Below, in pieces: positions 11,158 to 22,194 of a stretch of DNA of 64,000 nucleotides. The position numbers and the translations under genes were made by a program. How positions within the stretch are numbered: the first letter of the stretch is position 1; every line of letters begins with the position of its first letter. The notes below the pieces were generated by a model that saw only the letters and a list, made by a program, of their open reading frames with translations, did not search any database and had not been told where the DNA came from. The stretch is from NCBI GenBank assembly GCA_030998225.1, contig JAPYXD010000710.1, positions 20,806,001-20,870,000 on the forward strand. The letters run 5' to 3'. The DNA is from Diplolepis rosae. Its lineage: Eukaryota; Arthropoda; Insecta; Hymenoptera; Diplolepididae.

Positions 11158-13071
11158 TATTTTTAACAAAAGATGTTCTCCAACGAATTTTAAATCCTAT
11201 AAAATTTCTTAAAACTTGAAATAAATGTTATGATTATGTTTGAATTTGGTGATTCAAAACTACATTTTATGAAATAAAAAAATAAAACAATACAACTAAT
11301 ACTATGATGAAACAAGGATCAAATATTGAGATTTTATAAATAAAACTTTCGAATTACATTTATAAATAAAATTATATTTGATATGTGTTTACTTTAATGG
11401 ATGGTTTGAATATCATGACTACGGGGAGCCAATTATGATGGAAATAGTTTTAGGAAATTGATTGAAGGTGCCTCCAGGGTGCTCGACAATCGAAATATCG
11501 TTAATTATTGTGAGATTGGGGTTTTCGAGTGAATAGTTACAAGCCTATAGCCATGTTCCTCGCGGCGGATAAATCTACGGCATTATTTCTACGGCATTAT
11601 CCAATTTTACACGGGCGTGCAGCAATTGCGGTGAGCGGATGGCGTGGGCCGAACGTTTATTCTGTTTCAAGGCATGAAAGTGCGTGTATATGTGCAACAC
11701 GTATGTAGGTACTCGCACTTTGTTAAAGTGCGTGAACACCTGCGCTACACTCTTCAAAGTGCTACCCCCACGCACTTGAAACTGGCCGAGCCTATTTTGT
11801 TTGCCCACGACATTGTTCCCTCGGAATTTTGACTTCAAACCTGAAAATCATGTTCTACCAAAATCAAGGTTATAAATACCAATACAGTGAAATAATTCGT
11901 AATCTACTTTCAAATTTTGAAGAGTAGTCCATTATTACTCCGCGACGAAAAATCCGAGCCCTAAAAATTATTAGGAAGTCTCAGAAAACTTAATAATTCC
12001 TTGAGAATCAAAAGATCTATTAAAAATTGATTACCAAACTTTTTTTTAATTGTAATATTTTATTTTGTTTCTAATAATTTATGTAGCATTGATAAAATAA
12101 ATGCAGTGTAAAATTAAATACTTTTAAGGACACTTTAATACTTATTCATTTGAATATTTGTTGAACGAGACTGTAATGTTAATTATTTATTCTTTTGATT
12201 GTAAAAAGTGATTAGAAGTGATTACTTCTTTAATTAATAGTTTCATAGTAATTTTTATAAATTTTGTAAGCCAGTATCATTGTAATTGATAAATAAATAA
12301 GTCAAATTGAATTATTTATCACTTTTTATATCATTTAATTATTATCTAAAGTTTATAGAGTAGTCAGAGTCTTAAATTTGAGGATTTATTGAGATTTCAT
12401 GATTCGGAAAAGTTATAATACAAAAATCCTTTTTGTGATAAATGATATAAACCTCTAGTTATAACTTTACCTGTCGAACAAGCAATTTGGGAGATAAATT
12501 AATCTAGCTCAGTGTACTAATTGACTCGATAACGCACCCAAAAACTGTGTCGATTCAATCGATGGGTTTTGAACCGTGTATTATTCCGTGTTACTGATTG
12601 ATTTCTGGTGTTGAATTGCGGTCATTATTAACATTATTTGATTTATTTTACCAGATCCGTAAATTATGAAATCGTAAGTGAGCAAATCAGTTGAAAAAAG
12701 AGATCTCAATTTGAAATTCTATCACAACAGAGATAAAAGAAAATACTCTTGATCTCGACTTTGCATTTAATGAATGTAATGCCTTTTGATGTAATTAGTT
12801 TACTCCCAGTGGATTGAATGATCGATGCCATCCAAAGGTCTAGATTTTAGTAGCACTGATTAATCTCTGTAATTACATTTCAGTGTTCCGAAAATATCAC
12901 GTAAGCTTTAAAATTATTTTTAAATTTTGATCAAATCTTTACGATTTGAGACCCCATGAGTCATAAAAACGGTTTTTACGAAGTTAACTACAGGAAATAT
13001 GAAAAAAAAATTGTTAAATGAAATTATTTTCTACAAATAGACCTAGAAATTTGAATCGCAACATTTTTTTA
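11158..13071. other. No gene seen; one short dispersed-repeat fragment
   Basis: A GC-richer patch at 11545-11830 carries overlapping frames on both strands with no motif and is not called. At 12925-12990 a short stretch (AAATCTTTACGATTTGAGACC, split here as the 20-base core and its next base) matches the reverse complement of 60520-60560, so a fragment of that repeat lies here. The rest is AT-rich and featureless. Confidence 0.5.
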
Positions 13072-13073
13072 TA

Positions 13074-14593
13074 CACGGAGAAACTCAAGTTTACAATTTT
13101 TGCTAAACTATGTTTCAATTTGGGGAAAAAGTGTCATGCACTCTAAAAAAAAGTCTATCGATAATGAAATTACGTTCCTTTCAGAATGCATCCATTGAAA
13201 TTAAGCAGATTTCTTTTGTCTACCAACAGAATCTTTTTCCTGTTACAAATCTCATCTGTGAGATGCAAAAAGAAAATATTTTTACCAATGAAGGATTATT
13301 TTTGACTCTGAAAATAAATCCTCTAATTATTTAAGGATTGCATTTCTAGACTAGCTAACGAAGTGCACGTACATCGTCTGCACTCTAAAAACGGAATATT
13401 GACTGTCGAACAATTCCGTTCACTATGAATGGATTTTCTACTCAAAATTGGCATAAGAGGAAATCCTCTAACAGTTGAAGTATTTTCGTTTCAAGTGCTA
13501 TCATTTTACTGCAAAAGTTTTTCCTTTGGTCTGGAAATAAAATCCTTTGTCGTACGAAGGAAGTATAATTTCGATGTTAAAAGAAAACAAATTCTATGAT
13601 ATAACCTATAAGAAATGTACACACGTCCAACTTTGACAAATCCCAGTATTAAATCCATGATTTTCAATAATATAATAACAACCCGTCTTAGATTTTAGCT
13701 TAAAGAAATTTTAAGATATATAACTTTGCTTACATTACAAATTTTTCAATACGTGTAAAATTGAAAGTCCATAATCTATTAAATATATAATGTTGAAAAA
13801 GTGTTACAAAATTATTTTTAAACTTTGTTACATTTTAAATTTCACAATAAATTCTATAGTATACATTTTACTAATAATTTCGAATCAAAATATTTTTTTA
13901 CAAATAAAAAACAACTGTATATTTCATAAAATGAATAAATTGTATAAAAAATTATACATATACGAAACTGTTTTACGGAAAAAAATGTGTGGCTGTCACA
14001 AGGATATTTTAGGTTATAGTAGCCACATTTATGGTTAGGATAGTTAATAATATAGCTTGAACAGCAATATGTTTCTTTGTACCAGCTACACATTTTTTTG
14101 CGTGTAATGTTAAATAAGTGTTTTCAAAATTCATTTAAGAAATGTTTTTATTCAATTTTATCAATGATATTAGAATGGATTTCCATATAAACTTTAAATG
14201 TCGACATTTTTTTCCAATACAAAACTATTATTCGTTTTATAAAGTATATATTCCATGATCTTTATTTTTACAGTTTGAAAATTTCTTGAATGTATACATT
14301 TTTTCTTGCAATTAAATAGATATTTGTCCAAACTTTGTTTGCGGATCTGGAATACTATTTACTGTTAGAAAATGAATTATGGATAGAATTGAATGTTTTC
14401 ATTTACTTATGTCTTTTTTTCTAACCTTTAACCAGACGATGTACACTCACTAATGCGCAGGCGCACTTCGTTAGCTGGTCTAGAAATGCAATCCTTAAAT
14501 AATTAGAGGACTTCGATTTTCCCTAGATTCCTAATATTTTTTAGAATTATCATTATTAAAAAAATATATATTGCTATACAAAGTTTCTCCGTG
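13074..14593. mobile_element. Long CACTA-like element (TSD TA), no transposase left
   Basis: Ends CACGGAGAAACTC and the reverse complement of CACGGAGAAACTTTG are inverted, with TA on both sides. A second, inner inverted pair lies at about 13322-13385 and 14425-14510: ATTATTTAAGGATTGCATTT and CTAGCTAACGAAGTGC on the left, their reverse complements on the right. At 1520 bp it is the longest of the CAC-ended group. The frames inside (13110-13334, 13790-14038, 13854-14093) show no transposase motif. Confidence 0.65.
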
Positions 14594-14595
14594 TA

Positions 14596-15084
14596 AGATG
14601 TATATTTTTCTTTTTAATTCAAAAAATGACTATTGAAAAACTAAAATTCAATTTTATAACCAGAAAATGTGAAATAAGAAAAAAACGTAAGAATAAAAAT
14701 TGTTCGCTTCAATAAGATCTACAAATTTGGTCTAAAACACTTTCTGACAAAATGTATACTTTTCATTTCAATTTCAAAAATATAATTTTTCAAGCCAAAT
14801 ATACGAGATTTGAAAAAACTTTCAGGGGGAATTATTTGCCCAAGTAAGGTCTATAAATTCTCATTAGGACATTTCTTGACGAGGTGTCTATTTCGTGTTT
14901 TCATTTTAAAAACAGTATTGAAAATCAAGAATCCCATTTTTCAATGAAAATATGTGAGATTCGAAATAAGCATTAAAATACAAAATCGTTTGCTTAAATA
15001 AAGTCTATGATTTTTTTTCCTTTTTGAGAAATGTATACAGAAAATCAAGCGCAACGCGCGAGTGTCATGATGAGAATGTGTTCC
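14596..15084 (-). repeat. Dispersed repeat built of ~130-bp degenerate units
   Basis: Three or so degenerate units recur, each with a word like AGGTCTATAAATT, then TGTATACTTTTCATTTCAAT, then AAAATATGTGAGATTCGAA. The same units in the opposite orientation make up 59540-60290. This copy ends at 15040-15084 with GCGCGAGTGTCATGATGAGA, matched by the reverse complement of 59520-59560. Confidence 0.55.
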
Positions 15085-15088
15085 TTAA

Positions 15089-15278
15089 GGCTGTGTGGTA
15101 GTCACCAATATATGACCACTTTATGAAAAAGATAATAATTGAAATAAACTTTCCGGAGAAGACAGCAATGCAGAAAAATGCAACGCATTACTGTTTTTTC
15201 GAAAAATCGGTTAAAATTATTATTTTATTAAGAAAGCGGTTAAATGCAATTGGTGACGTCAGACCCTACCATACGGCC
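15089..15278. mobile_element. TTAA-flanked GGCTGTGTGGTAG MITE (190 bp)
   Basis: The left end GGCTGTGTGGTAG and the right end (reverse complement GGCCGTATGGTAG) are inverted, with TTAA on both sides (15085-15088, 15279-15282). Next inside both ends is GTCACC or GTCTGACGTCACC. A fragment of the same family is at 30505-30605. Without this insert the flanks read as the junction CCTTAAGG found at 59510-59525. Fits the Kolobok group by target and termini. Confidence 0.8.
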
Positions 15279-15368
15279 TTAAGGCTGATAGAACCTTAAG
15301 TGAATTGAATTTTGTTTTTCATTTGAAATCATAAACAAATTCAGTATCTTTGAGAAAATGTAACTTAA

Positions 15369-15721
15369 GGCCATGGATCAACCAGTACAGTTGACTAAAT
15401 CAATAAAATCAGTTAGATCAGTTTCCCCCAAGATTTTTCCACAATAACGCATTTTTGAACTGAAAATTTAGGGCATAATAAATTACATATTCGCGAATTG
15501 ATTTATACTTCAATTAGTTACAAACAATGAAAAAAATTATTCTTGTTTTACCGACACTAAAATTTTTTAAATTGTTTAAAACTAATAAAACTCTACAGCC
15601 ATCCGCTAATATCTCCTTTATTATGTGCTAAAGTTTGGGCTACAAAAATTCATTGTTGTGGAAAAATCTTGGGGGAACTGAATTTATTGATTTAATCAGC
15701 TGTACTGGTTGATCCATGGTC
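15369..15721. mobile_element. TTAA-flanked GGCCATGGATC MITE (353 bp)
   Basis: The left end GGCCATGGATCAACCAGTAC and the right end (reverse complement GACCATGGATCAACCAGTAC) are inverted for about 30 bases; TTAA flanks both sides (15365-15368, 15722-15725). Inner inverted words include CAAGATTTTTCCACAA and its complement. A left-truncated copy at 50180-50551 carries a tiny nested insertion. No coding capacity. Confidence 0.85.
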
Positions 15722-15783
15722 TTAAATGTATGCAAAGAATATAAGACCGAGCGCAAATATCATGATAAGAATGTGTTCCTTAA

Positions 15784-16899
15784 GGTAGTAGTCTGGTAAC
15801 TTGGGTTCAAAAAATCGAAAATTTTTTTTTTGCTTAATTTGAAAGTACAATGTCTTGAGAATATACTGTGAAAATTTCAGACAGAAATTCGAAATATTTC
15901 GGGAGTTATAACGAGTTTCCTAGAGCGCCTCGGAGTCCAACCTTTAAGGAAAGATGTTTAGGAAGAAACACACAGAATAGTAACGAGGCTTTTAATCATT
16001 GTGTTTGGAGTTTTGCACCAAAACATATTTTTGTAGGCCAAAAAACGTTAGAAATTGCTGCATTCACTGCAGCATGTATATTTAACGAAGGATTTTTCCC
16101 AGTACTAAAAATATTGGAAGTCATGGACGTTACGCTTGGCCCGTGCGCTGCCGTGTTTGCAAAATCCTACAATAAATCTCGGATTGCAAAAGCGGAAAAT
16201 GCCACAGCAATGTCATCGAAAGAAGCCCGAAAGAGTCGAAGAGCGGACAAAGTTGCGGAGAATGATGCCTATGAAGAGGATGAAGGCATATTATACGCTC
16301 CAGGCATAGACGATTGACGTAAGTATAAGTTTATTTATGAAAATTTGTTGTTGAACTTTAAACGCGTTTTTCTCAAAACATTGTTTTTCTGGTCGGCCCG
16401 GGTCCTAACTTTTTTTCTACTGAACCGATTGCTTTCAAATTTTAACAGGCTGTTCTACACACTTATAGTTCTCGTTGGTACTAACGAGAATTTTTTTCAA
16501 TCCTAACTTTTTATTTTACAACCCTTTCTTTGCTAAAATAAAAGGACTTTTTTTTCAAAGTCCGCCATTTTGTTATTTACCCTTGAAATTTAACTTCAGT
16601 AGTTCCGACCAGAATGACATGTCTATAGATTAAGAATAATCAAGAATATTTGATTTCAGATAACATCAAGAGCCAAAATCATCCGGGCCACCCACGTGCA
16701 TTTTTTTTGAGGTTCCAACTTCGAGTGACAATAATAATAGTAATAAACTATTAAATTTTTTCAAATAAATTTTTTTTTATATTTTCAATATGTAAATAAA
16801 AACACTCTAAATATTCAAGATAATTCATTTTTATTTTCCTATAAAAAACCACCCTCCAAAGAAGTCATGAAAATAGGCATAAGTTACCAGACTACTACC
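15784..16899 (+). mobile_element. Kolobok-like transposon, internally deleted
   Basis: Terminal inverted repeats GGTAGTAGTCTGGTAACTT (left) and its exact reverse complement (right) are flanked by TTAA (15780-15783, 16900-16903). The plus strand between them holds a 149-codon frame (15868-16317) resembling the C-terminal part of a transposase, so most of the transposase gene has been deleted. TTAA duplications with termini beginning GG are the hallmark of the Kolobok superfamily; piggyBac shares TTAA but its ends start C. Its flanks, TGTTCC before and GGCCGAT after, show that it landed in another repeat present at 15060-15300 and 59500-59560. Confidence 0.75.
15868..16317 (+). pseudogene. Kolobok-like transposase, C-terminal fragment
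   Basis: This 149-codon frame looks like the end of a DDE transposase rather than a full protein. Residues 30-43 carry a Cys followed by TQNSNEAFN; a C-x(4)-TQN-x-NE-x-x-N arrangement is familiar to me from invertebrate transposases of this type, from memory rather than a search. It is followed by a hydrophobic helix-rich stretch (VGQKTLEIAAFTAACIFNEG, about 57-76) and a basic, then acidic tail (SSKEARKSRRADK, then DAYEEDEG) typical of a C-terminus. The annotated Met is only the first in the open frame; the match to the family probably starts near residue 15. The upstream catalytic region is absent within the element's inverted repeats, so it cannot be active. There is no frameshift in the remaining part, suggesting a fairly recent copy. 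Confidence 0.65.
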
Positions 16900-16903
16900 T
16901 TAA

Positions 16904-17000
16904 GGCCGATATAGCCTTAAATAAATTGAACTTCCTTTTTCATCTGAAATCAAAAGCAATTTTTTTATAATATATTAAAAATATTTAATTATTATACACG
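16904..17000. repeat. Right flank of the repeat hit by the TTAA elements
   Basis: GGCCGATATAGCCTTAAATA and AAATTGAACTTCCTTTTTCA resemble 15283-15330 (GGCTGATAGAACCTTAAGTG, TTTTGTTTTTCATTTGAAAT), the right half of the same host repeat. Confidence 0.5.
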
Positions 17001-17002
17001 TA

Positions 17003-17283
17003 CACAGAGAAACTTTTTATATCAATTTCTACTATAGTATTTTTCAATTTAGGGAAAAACGTATCACTTTGAGAATTTTTGTTAATAAAAATACTAAACT
17101 TTATAATAATGATATGAAACTTTAGTATATAAACTATAGTAAAATTTGCTATGAACTATGCTGGAGTTTCATATCATTATTATAAAGTTTAGTATTTTTA
17201 CTAACAAAAATTCTCAAAGTGATACATTTTTCCCTAAATTGAAAAATACTATAGTAAAAATTGATATAAAAAGTTTCTCCGTG
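17003..17283. mobile_element. Near-perfect palindromic CACTA-like MITE (TSD TA)
   Basis: The two halves, about 17003-17120 and 17160-17283, are nearly exact inverted copies: CACAGAGAAACTTTTTATAT at the left, and CACGGAGAAACTTTTTATAT as the reverse complement of the right. Shared inner words include CTATAGTATTTTTCAATTTA and AAACTTTATAATAATGATAT. TA flanks both sides. A sister copy at 43549-43827 sits in a different 2-bp context (TG). Non-coding. Confidence 0.85.
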
Positions 17284-17285
17284 TA

Positions 17286-17975
17286 GTGTTCTTTAATTTT
17301 TTTTGGTGAAGAACTAAATTGTCCAGGTTTTCATTATGTTTCACAGTTCCTGATGTGCTTGGAGAATAGAGACACTATATGTATACACAGTGTCTGGATA
17401 CTCATATAAATACGGGCACCATTCTTGTTAGACACAGAGGGCATGTGTACATTGCTGGCCTAGGATTACATTGAAAACGCCTTCAAGCGCTAGTCAGTCT
17501 AGCTGCTAGCTGCAATTTCACGAGAAAGTACATATTATACATTTCCAACTAGTGTGTAAACCAGGCTTTGCATTCTCACTTCTTAAGAAGTCAAGTGCCA
17601 TATATGACATTGTTATCCGTGACACCGTGAAATTCAAGACAGCACAAGCAGAAATTGTAGAATTAGAGATGTCGCGGGCAATATCATATACTATGCAATG
17701 CAGAGAATGTTTGCATAAACAATAAACATCCCTTAACAGTGCTTAATTGCATGCTCTTGTAAACCCAAGTCAGTCTTTAGTGATGATTAATTACCTTATG
17801 GCGTTACACTGCAAATCTAAGCCATCATTTATAACATAGTTAATTATATCTACCTCTTTTATTCAAAATGATCATTCTGATTTTACGAAATCTGTCTATT
17901 ATCCCTTTGGAAAAATAATAAAAAGATGACTTTTATAAGGTGGTATGTAAAATTCCTTAAATACTGAGATTATAT
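17286..17975. other. No gene seen
   Basis: Unique-looking DNA. A TATA-like word (ATATAAATAC near 17405) is followed by nothing that reads as a coding exon, so I do not call a promoter. Confidence 0.45.
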
Positions 17976-18480
17976 AATATTTCAAATTAATTAGGTGAGT
18001 TTGAAATTTTTGTCACTGCCTACATTATCGGAGGTTCACTAGTCGCGTATCAGATAGGATACGTTGTTGACAGGTGTCCTCGTAGACAATTTCAAACTCT
18101 TATATCGCAAATAACGCAATTAATTCAAATATTTAAAGAATTTGAAAATCTTTCTGTGGAAAAAAGACGCTTTCGACTGCGCTGGGATTCGAGCCCAGGT
18201 CTTTCGATTGCCGGTCGACTGCTCTAAACACTGAGCTATACAGGCGTCCGATCACCTAATTAATTTGAAATCAATTTACAGCCGCAAGGCAGAGCCACTT
18301 GGCGATATAAGAAGATCTTCCTGTGGAGAATTGGATGTCGGACGCCTGTGTAGCTCAGTGGTTAGAGCAGTCGACCGGCAATCGAAAGACCTGGGCTCGA
18401 ATCCCAGCGCAGTCGAAAGCGTCTTTTTTTCCACAGAAAGATTTTCAAATTCTTTAAATATTATATAATATTATTATGAT
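17976..18480. mobile_element. Two tRNA-like SINE copies in inverted, nested arrangement
   Basis: The SINE head (TTTCAAATTAATTAGGTGAG, then GCCTACATTATCGGAGGTTC) starts at 17976. A minus-strand copy fills roughly 18090-18270: its B-box region GCTGGGATTCGAGCCCAGG is at 18182-18200 and its A-box region CTGAGCTATACAGGCGTCC follows. A plus-strand tRNA-like part then runs 18341-18460. The minus copy lacks about 80 bases present in the copy at 61895-62123. The two tRNA-like parts would pair as a long hairpin. Confidence 0.7.
18341..18430 (+). repeat. tRNA-like core of SINE with Pol III boxes and T-run
   Basis: Reading along the plus strand there is an A-box (TAGCTCAGTGG, from 18351), a D-arm GCTC/GAGC, an anticodon-like hairpin TCGA-CCGGCAA-TCGA (the loop would place GGC in the anticodon positions), a T-arm CTGGG/CCCAG around the B-box GGGCTCGAATCCC, and outer pairing GACGC/GCGTC. 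A run of seven T follows at once. It is not called a functional tRNA gene because the acceptor stem is non-canonical, there are several copies and each is embedded in the same longer repeat. Confidence 0.7.
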
Positions 18481-18561
18481 GAAGTGTAAATTATTTTTAC
18501 GGAATTTTGATTAGACTAATTAACAGCCATTTTGTTGCAGGGTAGACAATCATTTTTTTAA

Positions 18562-19065
18562 GGTAATCCGAGCACGCTGAATTCAAAAATGACCATAATT
18601 TTGCTCAATCAGCGCTTGTTTTTGCGATATTGCGAAAAACCCGTTTTTTCGATATGCAGACATTCAAATTCTTACATTTTTTAAGAATCAAAGACTTCAA
18701 TTAAAGACCATTTGTAACGTATGGGTCCTAATTGAACGAAAAAACCTTAAATTATACACATATATTAAGTTTTTCCCGTCAAAAATTGTTTAAACGAACA
18801 AACCTTAATCTTTTAGTCAAAATTTGGCAATCATCAAAATTCAAAGCGTTGTTACACAACCAATTTTTGTCCAATTCTAATAAAATTTACTGAATTTGTA
18901 CCTTTAACTATCTTCTTCATTGTGTTAAAATTTTAACGTAATCGAATAAAAATTTGCGAAATGGTACCAAATATAAAAGAAAATTGTTTTCTTTTTCATT
19001 AACAAGAACAAGAACTGATTGAGCAAAATAATAGTCATTTTTGGATTCAGCGTCTCCAAATTACC
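18562..19065. mobile_element. TTAA-flanked GGTAATCC element (504 bp)
   Basis: The left end GGTAATCCGAGCACGCTGAA and the right end (reverse complement GGTAATTTGGAGACGCTGAA) are inverted for about 55 bases, continuing through AAAAATGAC and TTTTGCTCAATCAG. The left flank is TTAA (18558-18561); the right is CTAA, one base off. No transposase. Grouped with the Kolobok-like elements by target and GG terminus. Confidence 0.7.
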
Positions 19066-19069
19066 CTAA

Positions 19070-19565
19070 AAAAATTGTTGTATACCCTGGAGCAAACAAC
19101 ATTTTTTTTATTTTCGGCCAGTGTTATGTTTTTGGACTTGACTTATCGAATGGGAAGATTTTTTACCAAGTAAAATTTAGTCGCAGGAACCGAGTAATAA
19201 GAGAGGGGTCCTATGAATTTCTAACAAGGTTAATGCGATTGAATGATCGGCTCGATTAGTAAATTGGTCTCTGGCGTAGGACATTGGATAAATGAGGATA
19301 TGCCTATGCTGGGAACTTGGTGCTACAAATTGATAGTTGCTGAGAGGGAGAACGTCGAATGAGAATGATATGCATTTCAATATGGTCAGTGAAATGTTTC
19401 ACTCCAATTCTGCACATGTGGAACCGCGAACTGCTCTTACGTGCAGCTCAAAATGTTAATCAAAACAGTTCACATCGCTGATAGCCTCACATTTTCTGGA
19501 GAATTTTCCACATTTATGTTTAGACCTCAGATCGAGTGAATTCGCTGCAATCTAGTAGGACATTG
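19070..19565. other. No gene seen
   Basis: Small open frames on both strands (19041-19259 and 19177-19380) overlap the end of the element to the left and have no motif. I see nothing else. Confidence 0.5.
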
Positions 19566-19783
19566 CACGGAAAAAAATATAGAAATGACAAACTTTTTTT
19601 GCTGCACCAACAAAATTTTAGTTCTTACAAAATGTTTTGTCAAGCAAAAAACAATAACAAGCTCTTTTGTTGGTTCAACAAATAGGTTTGTTGGCAAAAC
19701 TAAAAATTTGTTAGAACAGCAAAAAAATTTCTGTTCTATATCAACAATCCGGTTGGCTAATACAATAATTATTTTTCCCCGTG
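19566..19783. mobile_element. CACTA-like element (TSD TG), CACGGAAAA type
   Basis: Ends CACGGAAAAAAAT and the reverse complement of CACGGGGAAAAAT are inverted, with TG on both sides (19564-19565 and 19784-19785). The interior words CTCTTTTGTTGGTTCAACAA and TCAACAATCCGGTTGGCTAA are shared with 49282-49457. Because the duplication is TG rather than TA, a Tc1/mariner origin is unlikely. Confidence 0.7.
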
Positions 19784-19785
19784 TG

Positions 19786-22194
19786 ATGTAGAGAATCGGA
19801 ATCCAAAAACTGGTAAGAGAATTTCGTTTACACTATAAAAATACACCTCAATAAAATAGTTTTGTTAGGGTTACTAAAGTTTATTTGTAATTACTTAAAA
19901 AATGGTTGGTATAACTCCGATGATTTTGGCATGTTTTTACCGTGATTGTGAGTTGTCAAAATTTAAAAATGGCAAAATTTCCAAACTTCTTTTATTTGAC
20001 TAATAAATCAATAAAGTGAAATACAAGTTTTCTTAGTTTAAGAATTGTAATAAACACTTTTAACTCTTATTTTTGCTTAAAAGTATTGTAAAATAATATT
20101 CAATTATTGCTTATGGACTATTTTTATAAAATGCAGTCTTTTCTTGTTTTGCGAAAGGTCAGACGAGGGCTAGGAGTACGTGATTCATTGTGATGCGTCT
20201 CTTTATATTTTCAAGCTAGTAGGTGGAATACGAGACAGGTAACACGTGGGTGGCGTAGTACGTGTTGCACAAGAGTAGCTCGTTTGGAAGATGGCTTTTT
20301 TATTGATATAAAGTAGAAACCTTGGATAATACTTGGCAAAGAGAGTGTCAGAAACTGGCAGAAAACCGTGCCAATAATAGAAGGTCAAAAAATTACATTG
20401 ACCCTGTTTATTTTTCAAATAAATTATAAGTTTTTCGCTATTATTACTTGAAAGAAACAACATTTTATTTCTATTTTTATTCATAATATTATGTTTATTT
20501 TCTTATTTTATTCATGAGAGATGTTGTCGTTTCAAATTCAACAGTAAATTCTCTTCAGGGAGTGCTTTCATTGAAAAATTCAGGAGATCTGATTCTTTGT
20601 GCGAATTGCAAATATTACTTCAAGTGCTTGCACTCTCGTTCTCCCTCTGGGGAGATTTCTCGAAAGGGATAAATGCTTTAGTTTCTATTTGCAATACTAA
20701 AATAGTTTAATGCATATCTATTTGTCCCAGAAGGTACGCATGAAAACCACTCGTACGTACTCATACTATTGCGCGTGACTACTTGCTCATTAAGATATGT
20801 AAAGCATTCAAATTGATCATGCAAATAACTAAAGTCGTTCAAGCGTAATCCTAATCCTCGTTAGAACTTTGTTCTATTCTCCTCATTTTAACTTTAGCGT
20901 CCTCATTATCCGCTGATCTTCCATATCTCAGCTTCTCTTTCCAAAGTCAAATCAATCAAATAGAAGATTCATAAATAATTACCATCATTTCTAAAGTTGA
21001 AAATTTACTTTCAGATGCATTTCGAAAAATACATTTTTAGTGCTATGAATCCTAATCATTTCTTAATTATGTGACCACAAGGGAAAAAAATTGGAATCCT
21101 AGAAAATGTAAAAAGTATAAGATGCGGTCCAATAATTGTATATTTTCATAAAAAGTTTTATTCAGTAGATTAAGTAGATATACATTTTGAAATAAAACTT
21201 TATTCTCTCAAAACAATTTTTTTCTCATTGAGAAATATTATTCTTGTCAAATGATGTTTATGTGAAACTCGATAAAATTAGTTCAAGTAAGTGAATATTT
21301 CTTTGAGCATTAACATTGGTTTTAAAGAAACCTGTGTCCTAATACGGAATGATTTAAAATATTTTTACTCATTATCAACAAAAATTTATTTTATTTAGAA
21401 AAAATACTTTTTTTGCTTTATCAGTAAATTTTTTCCCAATTTATATCAATTAAATTGTTTATTTGTCTCTCATTATCAATAGTTTAGATAAGACTATTTA
21501 TTATTATATTTTAATTTTAGCTTTTTGATAACTTATTTAGAAAATCTTGAACTTTTCAAGAAATTTTAACATTCTAGATTAATTTTGAAGATATATTAAT
21601 CGATAACATGTTATTTAAAGCGTAAATTGGAAATTAATGAATAAGTGAGAGATTTAAAAAATTAGGCATGATAATGATAAAACGAAAAATTTATGGATAA
21701 TTAATTGTCATTATTCAAATTCCACGATGTTCGTATGCATGTTTTCGTATTCGCATAAACCAGTTCGCAAAACCGTCAGTAGATATTTCCTGTCGCTTTC
21801 CGTCGTCTCATTTCATTTCCGCACAACTGACTATGCTCCTCCAATTGTTCTCGGAGCAGCAAACATCTCCGACCATAATAAATTCTCTTCTTCCTATTTT
21901 CTTTTCTTTTGTCTTTCCATTTTTGCAACTTTAAAACCACCGAACTGTTTACTCCGCCATGCAAGCCCGTTTGCTATGATCTATCTCTCGGGAGAAGAGT
22001 TTTCGATAATGGATATTTTCGAGCACGGTTCATAACTCAAGCGACTACTTCACCTTTTCTGATTTCGTGACCAAATTAAACTTTCTTGGCTTCTTTGAAT
22101 ACGATTCCGTCTGTCCGGTAAATTACAGTCTTCTTGGGAAAATCGAAGAGGCATATTTCTAAAAGGAAATTTAATTTTGAAAGGCTTAGAAGAT
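19786..22194. other. No gene I can support
   Basis: A GC-richer block at 21727-22035 has a 102-codon plus frame and a 62-codon minus frame over the same bases; neither has a recognisable domain or splice boundaries. A minus-strand frame at 20203-20484 is equally unremarkable. The remainder is AT-rich. Confidence 0.45.

Noticed and set aside
17395..17440. TATA-box promoter
   Set aside because: ATATAAATAC stands alone; no initiator at clear spacing, no coding exon and no conserved downstream feature.
18341..18423. Functional tRNA gene
   Set aside because: Pol III boxes and arms are present, but the acceptor stem is not canonical and the same sequence lies in at least four copies of a longer repeat, so it is a tRNA-derived repeat.
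21727..22035. 102-codon plus-strand frame in GC-richer DNA
   Set aside because: No recognisable domain, no splice boundaries, a minus-strand frame is equally open, and no second copy is present.
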